Positions 48,278 to 59,914 of a stretch of DNA of 64,000 nucleotides are shown here, one piece after another. The first letter of the stretch is position 1, and each line of letters begins with the position of its first letter. The notes beneath the pieces were generated by a model. That model searched no databases. It was not told where the DNA came from and saw only the letters and a program-made list of their open reading frames with translations. The stretch comes from Lepidurus packardi (lineage: Eukaryota; Arthropoda; Branchiopoda; Notostraca; Triopsidae), in assembly GCA_023053545.1 (NCBI GenBank), contig JAKZAN010000007.1, forward strand, positions 6,324,001-6,388,000, read 5' to 3'. Made by a program: the position numbers and the translations under genes.

Positions 48278-49477
48278 TCATACTTGTAACTGTTTTGTCA
48301 CCTTTAATATCGGAGAAGCAAACGAAACGTTAGGGCGGTTGCGCGGTTCAGTAAAAGATTTCGATCTGGGCAAAGCTTGCGGAGCTCGCGGAGTTGAAGA
48401 TAGGGTAGGAGTAGATCCGGTTCTGTTGAAATTAAACAAGCTTTTCTTTGGAGTTTGACGAACGGAGTCTGTTCCGGTACTAGATTCCGGCATGCGTATA
48501 ATATTTCGGAATGCCTACAAATAAAAAAAATAAGTTAGTTATTGCGGTCGTGTCTGACCCCCTTTTTTGGCAAAACCTACCTCTAAGTCTTCTTCGATGT
48601 CAATTTGTTCAACTTGATTGAAAGCCAGTGACATGAGCTGTAACGCTTTGGCATGATGACCTAATTCAATCTCGATAAACTTACTTAAAATTCGCTTCAG
48701 GTCTGTCAGCTTCAGCTGCTCAAAACGATCCAGTCGTTCTTCCAACGCTTTTCCCAGACGTGCGCTATCGGCTGAAGCTTGTTGCCATTCCAATTCAGCT
48801 TTGGACTACCAGAAAAATATCTCTCAGTACACCTACGACCACACAAATCGCGAAACAGTAGAAGACTTACAATGTGTTGTCGGCTAAGTGGACTTTGCTC
48901 TCGTATCTTGTTTAACTGCTTCTGACGTGTGCTTTCGCGACTGCGAGCAGCACTGCAAGCTTTCAAATCTTCCTGCACCTGTTTGCAAATAGGACCATAC
49001 GCTGCAAGTTGGTTTACAACGTGAGCCTCCAGGCGGTGTACTTCAGCATTCCTATGAGTTAATATGCACTAGAAAATTCGAGGAAAAGACTAAATTACCT
49101 GTAGTCACACACTCCAGCTATTGTGTCCGACAGCTCAATCAATGCTTTACTCAGTGTTTTGTTTACGTTGTCGGCAGATCCGTAATTCTGCAAAATCGAT
49201 GCTAAAATATCTCCTTTGTCTCTCAACCTGCAAGCAAAGCATTTTATATCTGTAAAAAAATATATAATATTCCAGTGTTACCCAGAAACTTTCCTAGTAT
49301 AGTTTGCAAAAACATGGCACAAGTCCCCGAAGTATTTCTCGACATTCTGAATCCTTTCATGGACAATCTTCGATTGCACGTCACTTAAATATAGATAGAC
49401 TATTAACCTTCGAACACCTTTTTTGTTACAATTTACCTGGAACCTAGTAAAGAATTTGAGCTTATTGAACGAAACAT
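48278..49477 (-). CDS. CIBAR1: CIBAR1/FAM92 BAR-domain protein
   Basis: Six exons 49477-49437, 49383-49282, 49227-49099, 49051-48871, 48805-48581, 48514-48278, giving 304 aa. It matches FAM92A in order: the ERIQNVEKYFGDLCHVFANYTRK helix, LRDKGDILAS, YRNAEVHRLEAHVV, CKQVQEDLKACSAARSRE, KRILSKFIEIELGHHAKAL, and NQVEQIDIEEDLE, followed by a Ser/Pro-rich tail. The BAR domain binds curved membranes at the ciliary base with CBY1 in animals. Its start lies about 210 bases downstream of the MED24 stop, same strand, so the two may be transcribed close together. Confidence 0.93.
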
Positions 49478-49690
49478 GACCTCGGAATAGAGCATAATAA
49501 GCTAGCATCAACGCTCCCGAGGAGTGAAACGGACGTGATCCCCAACACATGGCTACCATAGCAACGAGCGGCAGATGTTTGGCGTTACACCTGCCCGAGA
49601 AGGGACAGAAATAAGGGCTGACTCAGACATTTAACACAATTTAAACAAAAAGTGTTCTTATGTATTTATCTTTTAGCGAATATCTGGCAG

Positions 49691-52600
49691 TTAGAGTTCC
49701 CGTTCTTGTAAGATATGGAGACATGATACAGCATGCGCGGCTATCCGCCGTTTTTCGGATGTGTTGATGCCAACCAATAAGAGAATTTCTGATAAAGTCA
49801 TGAGAGAAGGGGTAACTCGAATTACGTTAAAAACCTAGGGAAAAGAAAATTAGAAATCAATCACCAAAGCAAAACGCAGACAACTTACCAATTTCGGGGG
49901 TAGAAATTGCAAAATCTTTAGGCTTCCAAAGTCCGTTTCAATTAAACTTTTCACAAAATGGTATAGGAATGCAGTCCGAGGGCTGATTTCCTTCTCTTCG
50001 CTAACCCGTAACAACAGCTTCATAACACCCATCACAGATTTAAGCAAAGGGAGTGCGAAACTGTTCTGGGGGTTATACGCAACTCGCATGGGTTTCATAT
50101 CCATGTCGTCATCATCCAAACTTATTGCCACGAACTTTGTGGGCGGTGCTTCTCCAGCCTAACAGTTACATTGCAGTAATGAAATAAAAATTGAAGTATT
50201 TAAGAATAAGTTAATAATTACATCTCTTAATCCTTGAGCGTTTTCATCTGTAGCCAACACAGCGGCACTTTCCATTATCCAAACAAGCAAACGTGCAAGA
50301 GCTTTTCCCCCGGGTCCTCCTAAAATTTCGGTTCTAGAAACATGAGAGAATCAGTAAAAACATAAATAATGTGCGGAAGCGTTGTTTACAGTGTTCCTGT
50401 ATAGATAATCTTTGGTAAAACTGCTTCCATTAATGCAATGCTGCATTCCGCAATCTGCAGATGCATAAGTGCCCATGCGATATCTACGGCTTTGCTTCGT
50501 TTTTGCTGACAATTTTCATTCAAAATAGCCTAGCAATACAATAAAAAAAAGTTCTAGAAACTGAAACCGAACACAATTATCGGGTCTACCGTTACTAAAG
50601 CACCGACAAACCCAACAGGCCTGGCCATCCGAAGTACAAGTTTGGCGTCAAACAGATTTTGATGATCAAGCCACTCTTGTTTGATTACGGTGCTCCACAC
50701 TTGTGAGAAAATATCTTCCATAGCACGCCTGAGTATCATTATTAATGAGATAAATACATCAACATAAAAGTACGAGGGATTACTGACTTTTCAAGAATGG
50801 CTGCGTCTTTATGCATGGCTTTATCTACCAGTTTCCGAAGGATCTGCAGCATCAGAGTGGAACGCTCACGCATGTACTCGTTGGCACCAAATTCGTCTTG
50901 CGGTATTGGTGACATCAAGTGCTCCAGAACAGACAAAGAACGCTTTCTTTGCCCTTCAGATTGCAACTAAATGGAAATCGCACTGAACGTAGTGCAAATT
51001 TTGAGAACAATACTTACAATCAAGTTATTACAAAGCCAGGCAGCAGCACAGACAGGTAATACACACATATGTGCTCTAAGTGCGTCCAGGATTCGCCAAA
51101 AGTCTTCTGAAGAAAGGGCACCAACCTCCCAGCTGTTCATGGTCTCCTTCAGGGCGGCAGGAAGACTCCAACACAAATCAGGCCATTTTACATTACTGGT
51201 TCTGATGTCGATGTCTTGCGATGTGCAAAAAGTCAAAAGGTGCTCCACTTTTCCATGGTCAGCTTTGGATAACAAGGCTTCCAAGTTGGGCTGTTCTGCC
51301 ATATTCAGGGCGCACCATTGTTCAAAGAACGAATCGGCTTGACCTGCCATGCTAATTACCTACAAAACAGAATAAAAGATGAACTAAATTTACATTTTAA
51401 GCGTTTAGTATTTACCTCTGGACCATACGTTTGAGCCATATGACAAAGCATAAGGAAACAAATATCGAACAGGATAGCTCTAGTATGAGGAGTTTTACTA
51501 TTAGCATCTGCGTTACTCCCAGCTTTACTATTTCGTTCGTTAAATCGTATTAACCTCGCAGCAAACTGTGGCAGTTTACCGGTCCCTGTGGCGGCACTCA
51601 GTATTAGCTCCAAACTTTTGCCCGAGAGCAAATGCGAAAGTACGGAGAATAGACTATCCTAAAATTGAAACGTGGAATTAAGGAAAAGTGAAATTAAAGG
51701 ACTACCAGAATGTATTACTTGTGTTTTGCTATAGTCAGCGTCCAAGGTTTTGAGAATACTATTGACTGTACTATCAGCACGCAAAATCAAAGTTGCCCCT
51801 TGTGCTGTTACGGGGTGTATCTTTGGAAAATTGGCTGCCTCCCTTAATAAAATATATTTAAAAAATTAGCTTTATGTTCTTGCGCAGTACAATGCGAAAG
51901 TACCTTTCTGCTAGAAGCATTTGAACTTGTCGGTCGTCTAGCAACTCGGAGCGTTTCTTGATTTCTTCCAGTAACGTTTCTAATGTGTTACAGTTGCACT
52001 TGAGGTCTGTCAAGTCAAAGAGAGTGGAGTTTTGGGCACAGCGCTCCAATCCGTTGTAAACTTCGTTTGCATTATTTGGATCGCCTACTACGTAATCAGA
52101 CGCACGTCAATACGCACCTCAGGAAATCTAGAATCCTACCCAAATGATGTAGGCGTTTGAATACGGTTGGTATAACCAGAAATGTGAAGACATCGAATTT
52201 CAACTCATGACAGGTCTCCGAAGTATCCATCAATCCCAAACAGGATGCTCGCACCAATTCAGAATATACAGTCTCCATGCTACAACCCTGTGAAAAAAAT
52301 GTTTAAAGCAAACCAATGCCTCAAGATTAATACCTTAAGCCGTTTTAAAAGCATAATACGGTTCAGAAACTCGTCCAGGTTTATGGAATGATTCTTTAAG
52401 GCTTCCATGGTTACTAGAACGTGAATTCCACTGTTAACAGTTTCTACCCATGGCTTGGGTGCAGCAACAGGTTTGCTGAGGTTTTCCCACTGGGCACATA
52501 TGCTTTTTAGTTGTTCGATACATTCACGGAAACTCTGTGGTGCTCCTTCAATATCGCTGCATTGGTTCGAAACGTCGCGTAGGCATTTGATAGCTTTTAC

Positions 52601-53327
52601 AAGATTTTCATTGAGATTTTGGTCGTGCCATTTGCTCAGTACAAGCATCACGTTAGAAAATTCCCAAGTCAGCATATCTTGTAGTAAGACGCTTGACAAA
52701 TTTAGAATTAAAGAGTGTTCCTCGCTGTGGAGGCTCAGGTCCAGCAGCCGGGTGAGAGCCTCTTTAGCTACGTTGAATAACCAATGGCCTGAGGACAAAA
52801 ACGACAACGCTAAGGTGAAGGCGTCTTCTTCATTATGGGCTTGAACTTTTTTCTATAAAAAGGAAAGTGTTACACCTAATGAGCAAGAAAAAAATAATTT
52901 ACATATGAAGACTTGAAGAGCTGCAGAAGACAGATGATGCATCTTGATTTATTGTAGCAGGTGAAGTTGCTAATTGTTATAATAATAGCACTGTTAGAAA
53001 TAACCTACAAAAAAGTGTTTAACACTATTGGCTGCGAAAGATGGAGCCATACTTACGTGGGATTCGAGGAGACAGGTGAGATAGGAAAGTAAGAGCTGAT
53101 TCGGGTTCGGGCCAATGAAAGTTTGCTGAAGCAAGCATTTCACTAAATCTGTTTCGTTGTAATGAATGTCCTTTAAAGCCTATCAAATAAAATTGGTTAT
53201 TTAAAAAGCAAGTTAAACATGTTGCACTTGCCTCTTTCACACGAATGCCCCATGTTAAATCCGACCATCTTTCCTTCCAAGCACGCGTAAGCAAGCCTTT
53301 TATCCTCAATTCGGAGACATTAATCAT
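49691..53327 (-). CDS. MED24: Mediator complex subunit 24
   Basis: Fifteen minus-strand exons: 53327-53232, 53179-53057, 53004-52903, 52852-52334, 52287-52140, 52084-51904, 51842-51719, 51658-51416, 51359-51018, 50966-50788, 50728-50590, 50529-50390, 50333-50222, 50158-49889, 49834-49691. They give 953 aa (human 989). The N-terminus LLTRAWKERWSDLTWGIRVK and the FIGPNPNQLLLSYLT segment are diagnostic of MED24. The rest is helical with low conservation, ending in VFNVIRVTPSLMTLSEIL. It is a Mediator tail-module subunit linking activators to Pol II. The first intron begins GCAAGT, a GC-AG intron. Confidence 0.93.
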
Positions 53328-53597
53328 TGTAGTTTATTTAGACTGACAAATTATGATTGGCAAAACGAGCGTCTAAATTTCTATTCTGTTGACAACACTC
53401 AGCCCCACTTTCCGCTTAAAAACCCCATTCGCTTTTCAGTGTTTATCTGCATCCTGCGCGACTACTTGTGTCAAAACTAACATTCGCGTTTCGTGTTTAA
53501 TTTAGAATAGCGCTTTCCATAAATGTTTTAGTCTGGATAAATTTTAACTTAATTTCTCATAGGTAAGGACGTTTGGTTCTCTTTTCTACGGTTTGAA
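53328..53597. promoter_or_regulatory. Divergent promoter of MED24 and GATAD1
   Basis: Only 270 bases separate the two start codons, so both core promoters must lie here or in the leaders. No TATA box is evident. Confidence 0.6.
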
Positions 53598-54502
53598 ATG
53601 CCTCTTGGTGCAAAACCAATATGTTCGACCTGTAAAGCGGATTCGACGGAGATTTGGCACCGCAAAGACGAGAGTATACTTTGCAAGGAATGTTTCCAAA
53701 ATTCTAAACCTCTTACCCCTGACACGGAAAAGAGCTTAAAGATTGCCGCACCCGCTCAGGTGCAAAACAAAAATGACATAAAAGCTGAGGATACTTCAAA
53801 AGAAGATAATGTTGCGCCAGACAAAGAAGGGGAAAATGGCTCTGTAGCGCTAAAGAAATCGGAAGAAACGGAGGCTCAAGTTGCTAGTCGTCAAAGCACA
53901 AGACCTGGCCGTGGTAGACCACCGAAATCCAGAAATGGAGTCGGAGGCAAACTTACTATTGCGAAAGGGAAGAGTCGGAGAAGTATCTTCAAAAGAAACG
54001 TCTTCAAAGCTCCAGCTGCCACACCGACTATAGTAACGTGTGACTCTGTATTTTACAAGGTAAGTGTCAAATGATTAAAATGCACCTTAACACTTGTCTG
54101 TTTATACTTATAGGGTAGTTACTTTCAAATCGGCGATATTGTCTCATTGATGGACGGAAGCGGCGATATTTTCTACGCTCAAATTCGTGGATTGTTACAA
54201 GATCAGTACGCGCAAAAAAGTGCCGCTATTACGTGGCTCATTCCTACTCAAGGCGCGCTTCCGCCAAAGGCAGGCTTTGATCCCGACACTTATATACTTG
54301 GTAAGTCAAATCTTTTAGAAGTGAAATCATAGGAGTTATCGTCGTTATGAAAGGTCCCGAAGAAGAACTTGTCCGATCTCTTGATTTTCTGGAGTTTGTC
54401 ATGCATTGTCCTTCAGATCATTTCCGGTTCAGAAACGAACTCATTCCAGCGCAAGTGAAAAGCTTCACTTGGGTACGAAAAGAAGCGGCTATGCAGCACT
54501 GA
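53598..54502 (+). CDS. GATAD1: GATA zinc finger domain-containing protein 1
   Basis: Three exons 53598-54059, 54114-54300, 54333-54502, giving 272 aa (human 269). The N-terminal atypical GATA finger CSTCKADSTEIWH..CKEC is intact. The middle is low-complexity Lys/Glu with a GRGRPPKS AT-hook-like motif and KGKSRRSIFKRNVFKAP. The C-terminal half (DSVFYKGSYFQIGDIVSLMD, YAQIRGLLQDQYAQKSAAIT, LIPTQG) matches the BAH-like region of GATAD1. In animals it reads H3K4me3 in a KDM5/SIN3 chromatin complex. The second intron is only 32 bases by this model, which is very short; a slightly different junction is possible. Confidence 0.93.
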
Positions 54503-54639
54503 AATTATTATGTATATCGAAAAGATAAATGATACACGCCAAATATAACATAGCAAATGACTTATCTACATTTAGTCATACCAGGTATTAGGGCAGAAAC
54601 GAAGTTCGCGAAGGAATGTATAACAGAGAGTACGTTCGC

Positions 54640-55682
54640 TTAACTTGCCTGCCAAGCAATTATGCCAATAACGATGGCTAGCACTACGCAGCCAATAATA
54701 AGCAACATGCATTTGCGGGTACGGAGTTTGGACTAGAAAATATAGCACGTATTTAGAAAAGTATCCCATTTTACAGTTGTTCTCTTACCTGGTAGTTTGC
54801 AGCCTTTCCTAGCTGTGAAGTGCCTTCTTCCACACGAAGCTGGGCCGCTTCCACGTGAGCTTCAATAGAATCAATGGTTTCTCCTTGCTCATGTACCATA
54901 GTCGCTAGATCTTTGAAAATGGTGTTGACATCCACGATGTCGGACTACATACCAGAAGGATCAGAATTAAAGGAACCATACAGTACACATTACTTCAAGT
55001 TGTCGAATAGCCCGTTCTCTTTCTTCAAGCACGGCCATATCCATATCATCTTCAAGCTGAATCTGCGTCCGACGCTGAGCTTCTCCTTCAAACTTAATTA
55101 GCGTATCTGGACTACGCGAATTATCAGCAAAAGTGTTTGCGCGAGCTTTCTTGATTTCTTCTTTCTCTTTCGTGGCAGCAATGCGTTGTGTATCTTGAAA
55201 ACTATGTAAGGCTGCAGAAAAATCGTTTGTCAGGCGCTCTTTTTGTAGCTTCCATAACCGCTAGAGAAATTTGTCTATGTAGACCAAAGGAACAACTGGC
55301 AAGTTACGGTACAATACCTGCTCTGACAAAGAGAAGGGTATCGGCAAGCTTATCAAGTCCTTTAGGGACTTATTGGTATCCTTAGCCAGTTGACCAGTAT
55401 AGTGGGTGATTTGATGTCTAACAAGAATGGTTACTTAAGATCTAAGCATTTTAATAAAGTTACAATTGGTTCCGCAGTTGCTGGTTGTCTAGGGACGTTC
55501 CAAGCTGGTTAACGATACGTTGCATGGAGGTGACTAATAAAAAACAAGCTTAGAACCTGAAGCAAACAATTATAAGAATTACCATTTTGTGATATCTTTT
55601 GGACATTAGTGCCAACGGTCTGGGAAATCTTTTCGAAGTCACCCTCCCTAGAGGCCCCATTTTGATATGAGCTGGATGCCAT
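54640..55682 (-). CDS. STX7: Endosomal syntaxin (syntaxin-7/12 type Qa-SNARE)
   Basis: Six exons 55682-55583, 55533-55464, 55417-55318, 55260-54994, 54944-54789, 54732-54640, giving 261 aa, the same length as human STX7. N-terminal Habc features: GDFEKISQTVGTNVQKISQN, QQLRNQLHQITHYTGQ. The SNARE motif spans about residues 170-230 (ERERAIRQLESDIVDVNTIF, MVHEQGETIDSIEAHV, with the central Gln). The C-terminal anchor is KCMLLIIGCVVLAIVIGIIA. It acts in late-endosome and lysosome fusion. STX7 versus STX12 cannot be separated here. Confidence 0.92.
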
Positions 55683-56325
55683 TACTTGTAGTGCTCAAAA
55701 ACACTTTACACTATATACCGATTTACGTACGAGATAAACCAACGTATTTTTCTTTTGCTGTGTACTTACAATGAGCTAGTACGGATAATGGTTCCCTAGA
55801 TAGTTAAGAAAACTAAGAAGAAAACCAGCTAAGTTTGGCTGTCGATCACTTATGACGTCATGCAGATTAAGAACTTATACGGTATATTTCGTTGACAGAA
55901 TCGAGCCATTGTCGAGTACCTTAGCCCTCTGGCGTAAATCTTGGAATTATCTAGGTACTCCTAAAATTTGAAACTGGCAGGCTCGCAAGAAAAAAAATAT
56001 TATAATACAGCTAAACTAACTTATTTAAGTATTTGGCTATATACATTAGCCTAAACACAATAAAACTTCATACAATTTTATACTCCCGTTATATTCAAGT
56101 AGGAATTATGCCACAAACGGGAAATCCCAAACTTCCTTGTCATGTAACCACAACCGGGGGCGTTCCCGTAAAAGTTTGTATCCGCCCAGCGTACTTTTCT
56201 TTTGTAAACGTTTAGGCAGCCTGAACCCAATAAATCTACTTGATCTGGAAAGGTATGTTTGGAAAACGAAGAATGATAGCACGAAAGATCCTAATACCAC
56301 ATGTTCTCTAGATTAGATTTGTGTC
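55683..56325. promoter_or_regulatory. Divergent promoter region of the syntaxin and TSFM genes
   Basis: About 640 bases between the two start codons. No TATA box was recognised and there is no other gene. Confidence 0.5.
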
Positions 56326-57318
56326 ATGCTGTCTTATATTTCGCGACCTTTCGTTACGAGCATGGTTATTCGAGCCCTATCCAGTGAGGGGTCTGCCTTA
56401 GCGCTGTTACGAAAGAAAACCGGGTATTCGATTTCCAATTGCAAGAAAGCGCTCGAAGTGAACAATAAAGACATCGCCAAGGTATATGCAATTTTTCAAG
56501 CGATGACTTTAACATCAAATTTCTCTTCTAGGCAGAAGCATGGCTGACTGAGCAAGCCCAAGCACAAGGATGGGCAAAGGCCACCAGATTGCAAAGCAGG
56601 GCAGCAAGTCAAGGGTTGATCGGCATTGCGAAAAACGTTGATATGAATGCTGCTGTCCTGGTAGAAGTCAACTGCGAGACTGACTTTGTCGCCCGCAACG
56701 AAAAATTCCATAACTTGGTGTCTCAGGTCACTCAAACTTGCCTACATCAATTAATAGCCAACAGGACAGATAAAGAAGAATCAAAAAAGGTTAGAGTTAT
56801 GAAGCAATTTTAAAATGAGCTTTTTAAAAACAGAATGTCTCTTTCAGGTTATTGTAAGTTCACAAGATCTTTCAAGTTACTCTACGGGCCATGGGACATT
56901 AGCTGATATGGTAGCTCTGAATATTGGAATACTGGGTGAAAACTTAGTATTGCGAAAGGCAGTAGGCATAATCGCACCCAATTCACGTTTATACTGTTAT
57001 GCTCATCCAGCTTCGAACGAATCTTCGATTTTAATGGGTAAATACGGAGCGGTTGTAGCTCTACGTGCCGTAAAGCAAATTGAGGATTCTAGCTTGGATC
57101 TTCTGGGACGCCAACTGTGTCAGCACATAGTAGGCTTAAATCCTACGAAAATTGGTGGTCCAGACGACGTCCCAGTTGAAGATCCCAGTGATGAAACAGC
57201 TTTGATACATCAAGAATTTATTATCGATCCGGAACAGCGAGTATGTCAGGTTTTAGAAGAAGCTGGCGTGCAGATTCTTGACTTTGCTCGTGCAGAATGC
57301 GGCGAGAACCCACAGTAA
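56326..57318 (+). CDS. TSFM: Mitochondrial elongation factor Ts
   Basis: Three exons 56326-56481, 56532-56789, 56848-57318, all phase 0, giving 294 aa. A basic N-terminus (mitochondrial presequence) precedes the UBA-like domain LLRKKTGYSISNCKKALEVN. The diagnostic EF-Ts motif EVNCETDFVARNEKFHNLV follows, then the core domains ending in a VLEEAGVQILDFAR strand. It exchanges GDP for GTP on EF-Tu in mitochondrial translation. The gene ends 116 bases from the convergent TMEM209 stop. Confidence 0.96.
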
Positions 57319-57434
57319 ATCGAAGTCTTCATAGAATACAGGCTACTATAATGTATCACTTCTTGTTATCTTACCAAAACGTTTCTTGATCGTTGTTAAA
57401 TTAGTGTCAAACAAAGCAACCGATATGATCACGG

Positions 57435-59442
57435 TCAGCTATTTATAATCCAGGCCAGGTTTAGACCAGATTGTTCGATACTCAATCGGCCTACCATTCC
57501 TTGGCATCTTTGCTTGATCAATAGAATGAAGAACACAAGCGCGTAAAAGAAGTTATTGCGACCCTAAAGCAACAATTAGCTTGAAAAAAGGTTTTAAAAA
57601 AGGTAACATTACCTTGGGCAAATCAAATGCTTCGCCTCCACTCGCAACGATTTGGAAATGTGGCGGATGCAACGAAACTTCCATGACGACTACGTTACGT
57701 TGCGGACAAGCTCGGGATCGGTCAGAAAGCTGAATAAAATATTGACCAGTAAAAGGTTTCTTGTCCGGACGGTCGTTCAGTTGCGGCAAGCGATCGTCCA
57801 TATAGGTACAAAACAGATGGAGAAGAAGCTAAAACAAAGAGAAAACAATAAAATCAGGAACAAATCTAGAAACGATTAGAAAAAGGGATTTACTGCTGCG
57901 TCAGTTGGTAGGCTCTCATCCCATGGCTTTGCTTTGTAACTACCGCCATTATTCCAGCGATACTCGGATAAACAGCCACCATTAGCCAGATCTAAATCAA
58001 TATAGGTAGGCTTTGTTTTAAGATTCAAAGCACTGCTGGATAAAGTAAAGTTCCATACCTTGGATTCTGCTAACGACGTACTCTTGAACTGTACTTACTT
58101 CCAAATAAGGCAAGATTCGGGACAGATTAGGTACGTGACTTCCTACGGCCGGCATATTGCTTAGCTTGCGCATTTTATCTAATGGAGCTTCGCCAATTTT
58201 GGCTTCTAATCCATGAGCGGTCAGCACGTTATTTATGGCTTGAATTTCACAACACAGCGGTTTGACGATTGTCTCGGAAAGCCACTAAAAGAAATTCAAA
58301 TGGTCTGATCGAAGAGCATATCTAAAGAAGCTTAAAATTGTTTACTAGTCTGATATTTTTCGTCCATTCTAACAGTTCGTCTTGCTGAACTCCCATATGT
58401 TTCAGTGTTTCATTTCCTAACCCTCGTGAAGGGGACATACCTTTCGCATCACTACTGCCTATGGAGGCGTTCTGCCCATGACCTACATGAAGTAAAAGTA
58501 ATAAACTAACGGTAAATCAGGTAAATGACTGCTACTTACCAGACGGAGGTGTAGAAAGTTGGTAAGAGAACTTCTTCAAAAGTGGAGAGTAATCATGCAT
58601 GTTGATCAAAGAACTAGAATAGTTCCATGCACTAGCATTGACTGACTCTTGCTGTGATATGTCTCCAAGAAAATTTTTATGTTCCTGCTTTTCCATCTCT
58701 TTGAGTATCGTAGCCAGTTCTCTTTCGTCTTCGTCTCCTTGGTAGGACGACGAGAAAAGGCGTGAGTAACTTGCCTATACGTACAACAAAACGTGTAAGC
58801 ATTGACAGCGGCAGCAAAGTAATGTAATTAAGTATACTACTGACATGTAAAGAAGTCCGCTGAGTCTGATTCTGAAGCCAGGAGGGTGACTCTTCCGCAT
58901 ACGACTGGTTTGGTGTCTCACTTGCCCAGCTTGCGGCTGAAAGATCAACTGGAGTTAACGCCGCCAAAGATGATGGAGAGCATCGGGTTTGGTCAGCCAA
59001 CGTTATCCCAGACGTTTCAAAATTTTTTTCCGGAGTTGAAGTGGCTAATATAAATCCTGGGTCTTTGTCGTCCACACCAAACAACTGTTTCTGTTTGAAG
59101 GACACCTTTGTGGGAGGCACACATGCTAATGGTAGCATATAAGTGTACAGGTCAAGAATGGCATTCATGGAGAAAACAGAAGCAAGAATCAACTCCAAAT
59201 ACCACAACCAAGAGTTCGTAAGACGTTCATAACCTTGCCATCTAAGAGAACACAATAAACGATTATGAGACTAAACTATGCTATGTATAATATATAATAA
59301 AGACGTGTTAAGTGTTAAATCTTTCTTACAAATCGTGAAGAAAAAAAGATGCGATTAGAAGATTCAGTAGCCCCCAAGGTAATTTCTTCTTTGAGGTCAC
59401 CAGAAGTGTTTTCTTATACAAAACTTCCTCTAGAATTCCCAT
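57435..59442 (-). CDS. TMEM209: TMEM209 (nuclear envelope / nucleoporin-associated membrane protein)
   Basis: Eight exons 59442-59330, 59241-58845, 58774-58540, 58482-58346, 58284-58059, 57991-57894, 57828-57613, 57563-57435, giving 516 aa (human about 560). Two N-terminal membrane segments (PWGLLNLLIASFFL; SWLWYLELILASVFSMNAIL) are followed by a Ser/Thr/Pro-rich linker. The conserved C-terminal domain contains WNYSSSLINMHDYSPLLKKF, GGCLSEYRWNNGG, LPTDAALLLHLFCTYMDDRL, LHPPHFQIV and GRNNFFYALVFFILLIK. The family is reported at the nuclear envelope with Nup205. No enzymatic motif is seen. Confidence 0.94.
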
Positions 59443-59914
59443 GGCTAAACAAAATGTTGGATTGGCTATCACAACCCTTCTTCTAGACCGCGGCAACCGC
59501 TGCAAGCCGCTGCAACTCGCATAAAAGCGGGTTCAGCCATGTTAGGGGAGGGGCTAGCGATCCGCTGCGAGGGTTGCATGCCGCAGCACACTATATAAGG
59601 CCGTTGCATTGAACCATTCTTCCTTCAGTCCTTCACTGTGTTTCGCATGTTAGCTAGCAATTGTAGCGTAGTGCCTTATAGTGTAGTTCTTCTAACCCGG
59701 ATTAATTATTTAATGTAGTTCCTCTTAACCTTGGATTAGATTTTTCAGTAAGGTTATTTTTTATTGCATTCTGTGTTTCCCTTTGACTTTTTTCTTGGAT
59801 TGATTATTTAGTTCTGTTCTTCTTTAACCCGGATTATTTTTTTTCCTCTTAACCCTGGATTAGATTATTTGACTTTTTTCTTCTAACAGATTAACCCTTT
59901 CTCTCTTTACTAAT
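59443..59914 (+). promoter_or_regulatory. Promoter and leader of the OTU/zinc-finger gene
   Basis: A TATA box TATATAAG (59592-59599) is followed about 30 bases later by TCAGTC (near 59624), matching an arthropod-type initiator. Upstream is a GC-rich block with repeated CCGCTGCAA words. The leader contains four degenerate copies of AACC(C/T)GGATTA with TTTTTCTT between them (about 59690-59870), looking like a short tandem repeat. Confidence 0.65.
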
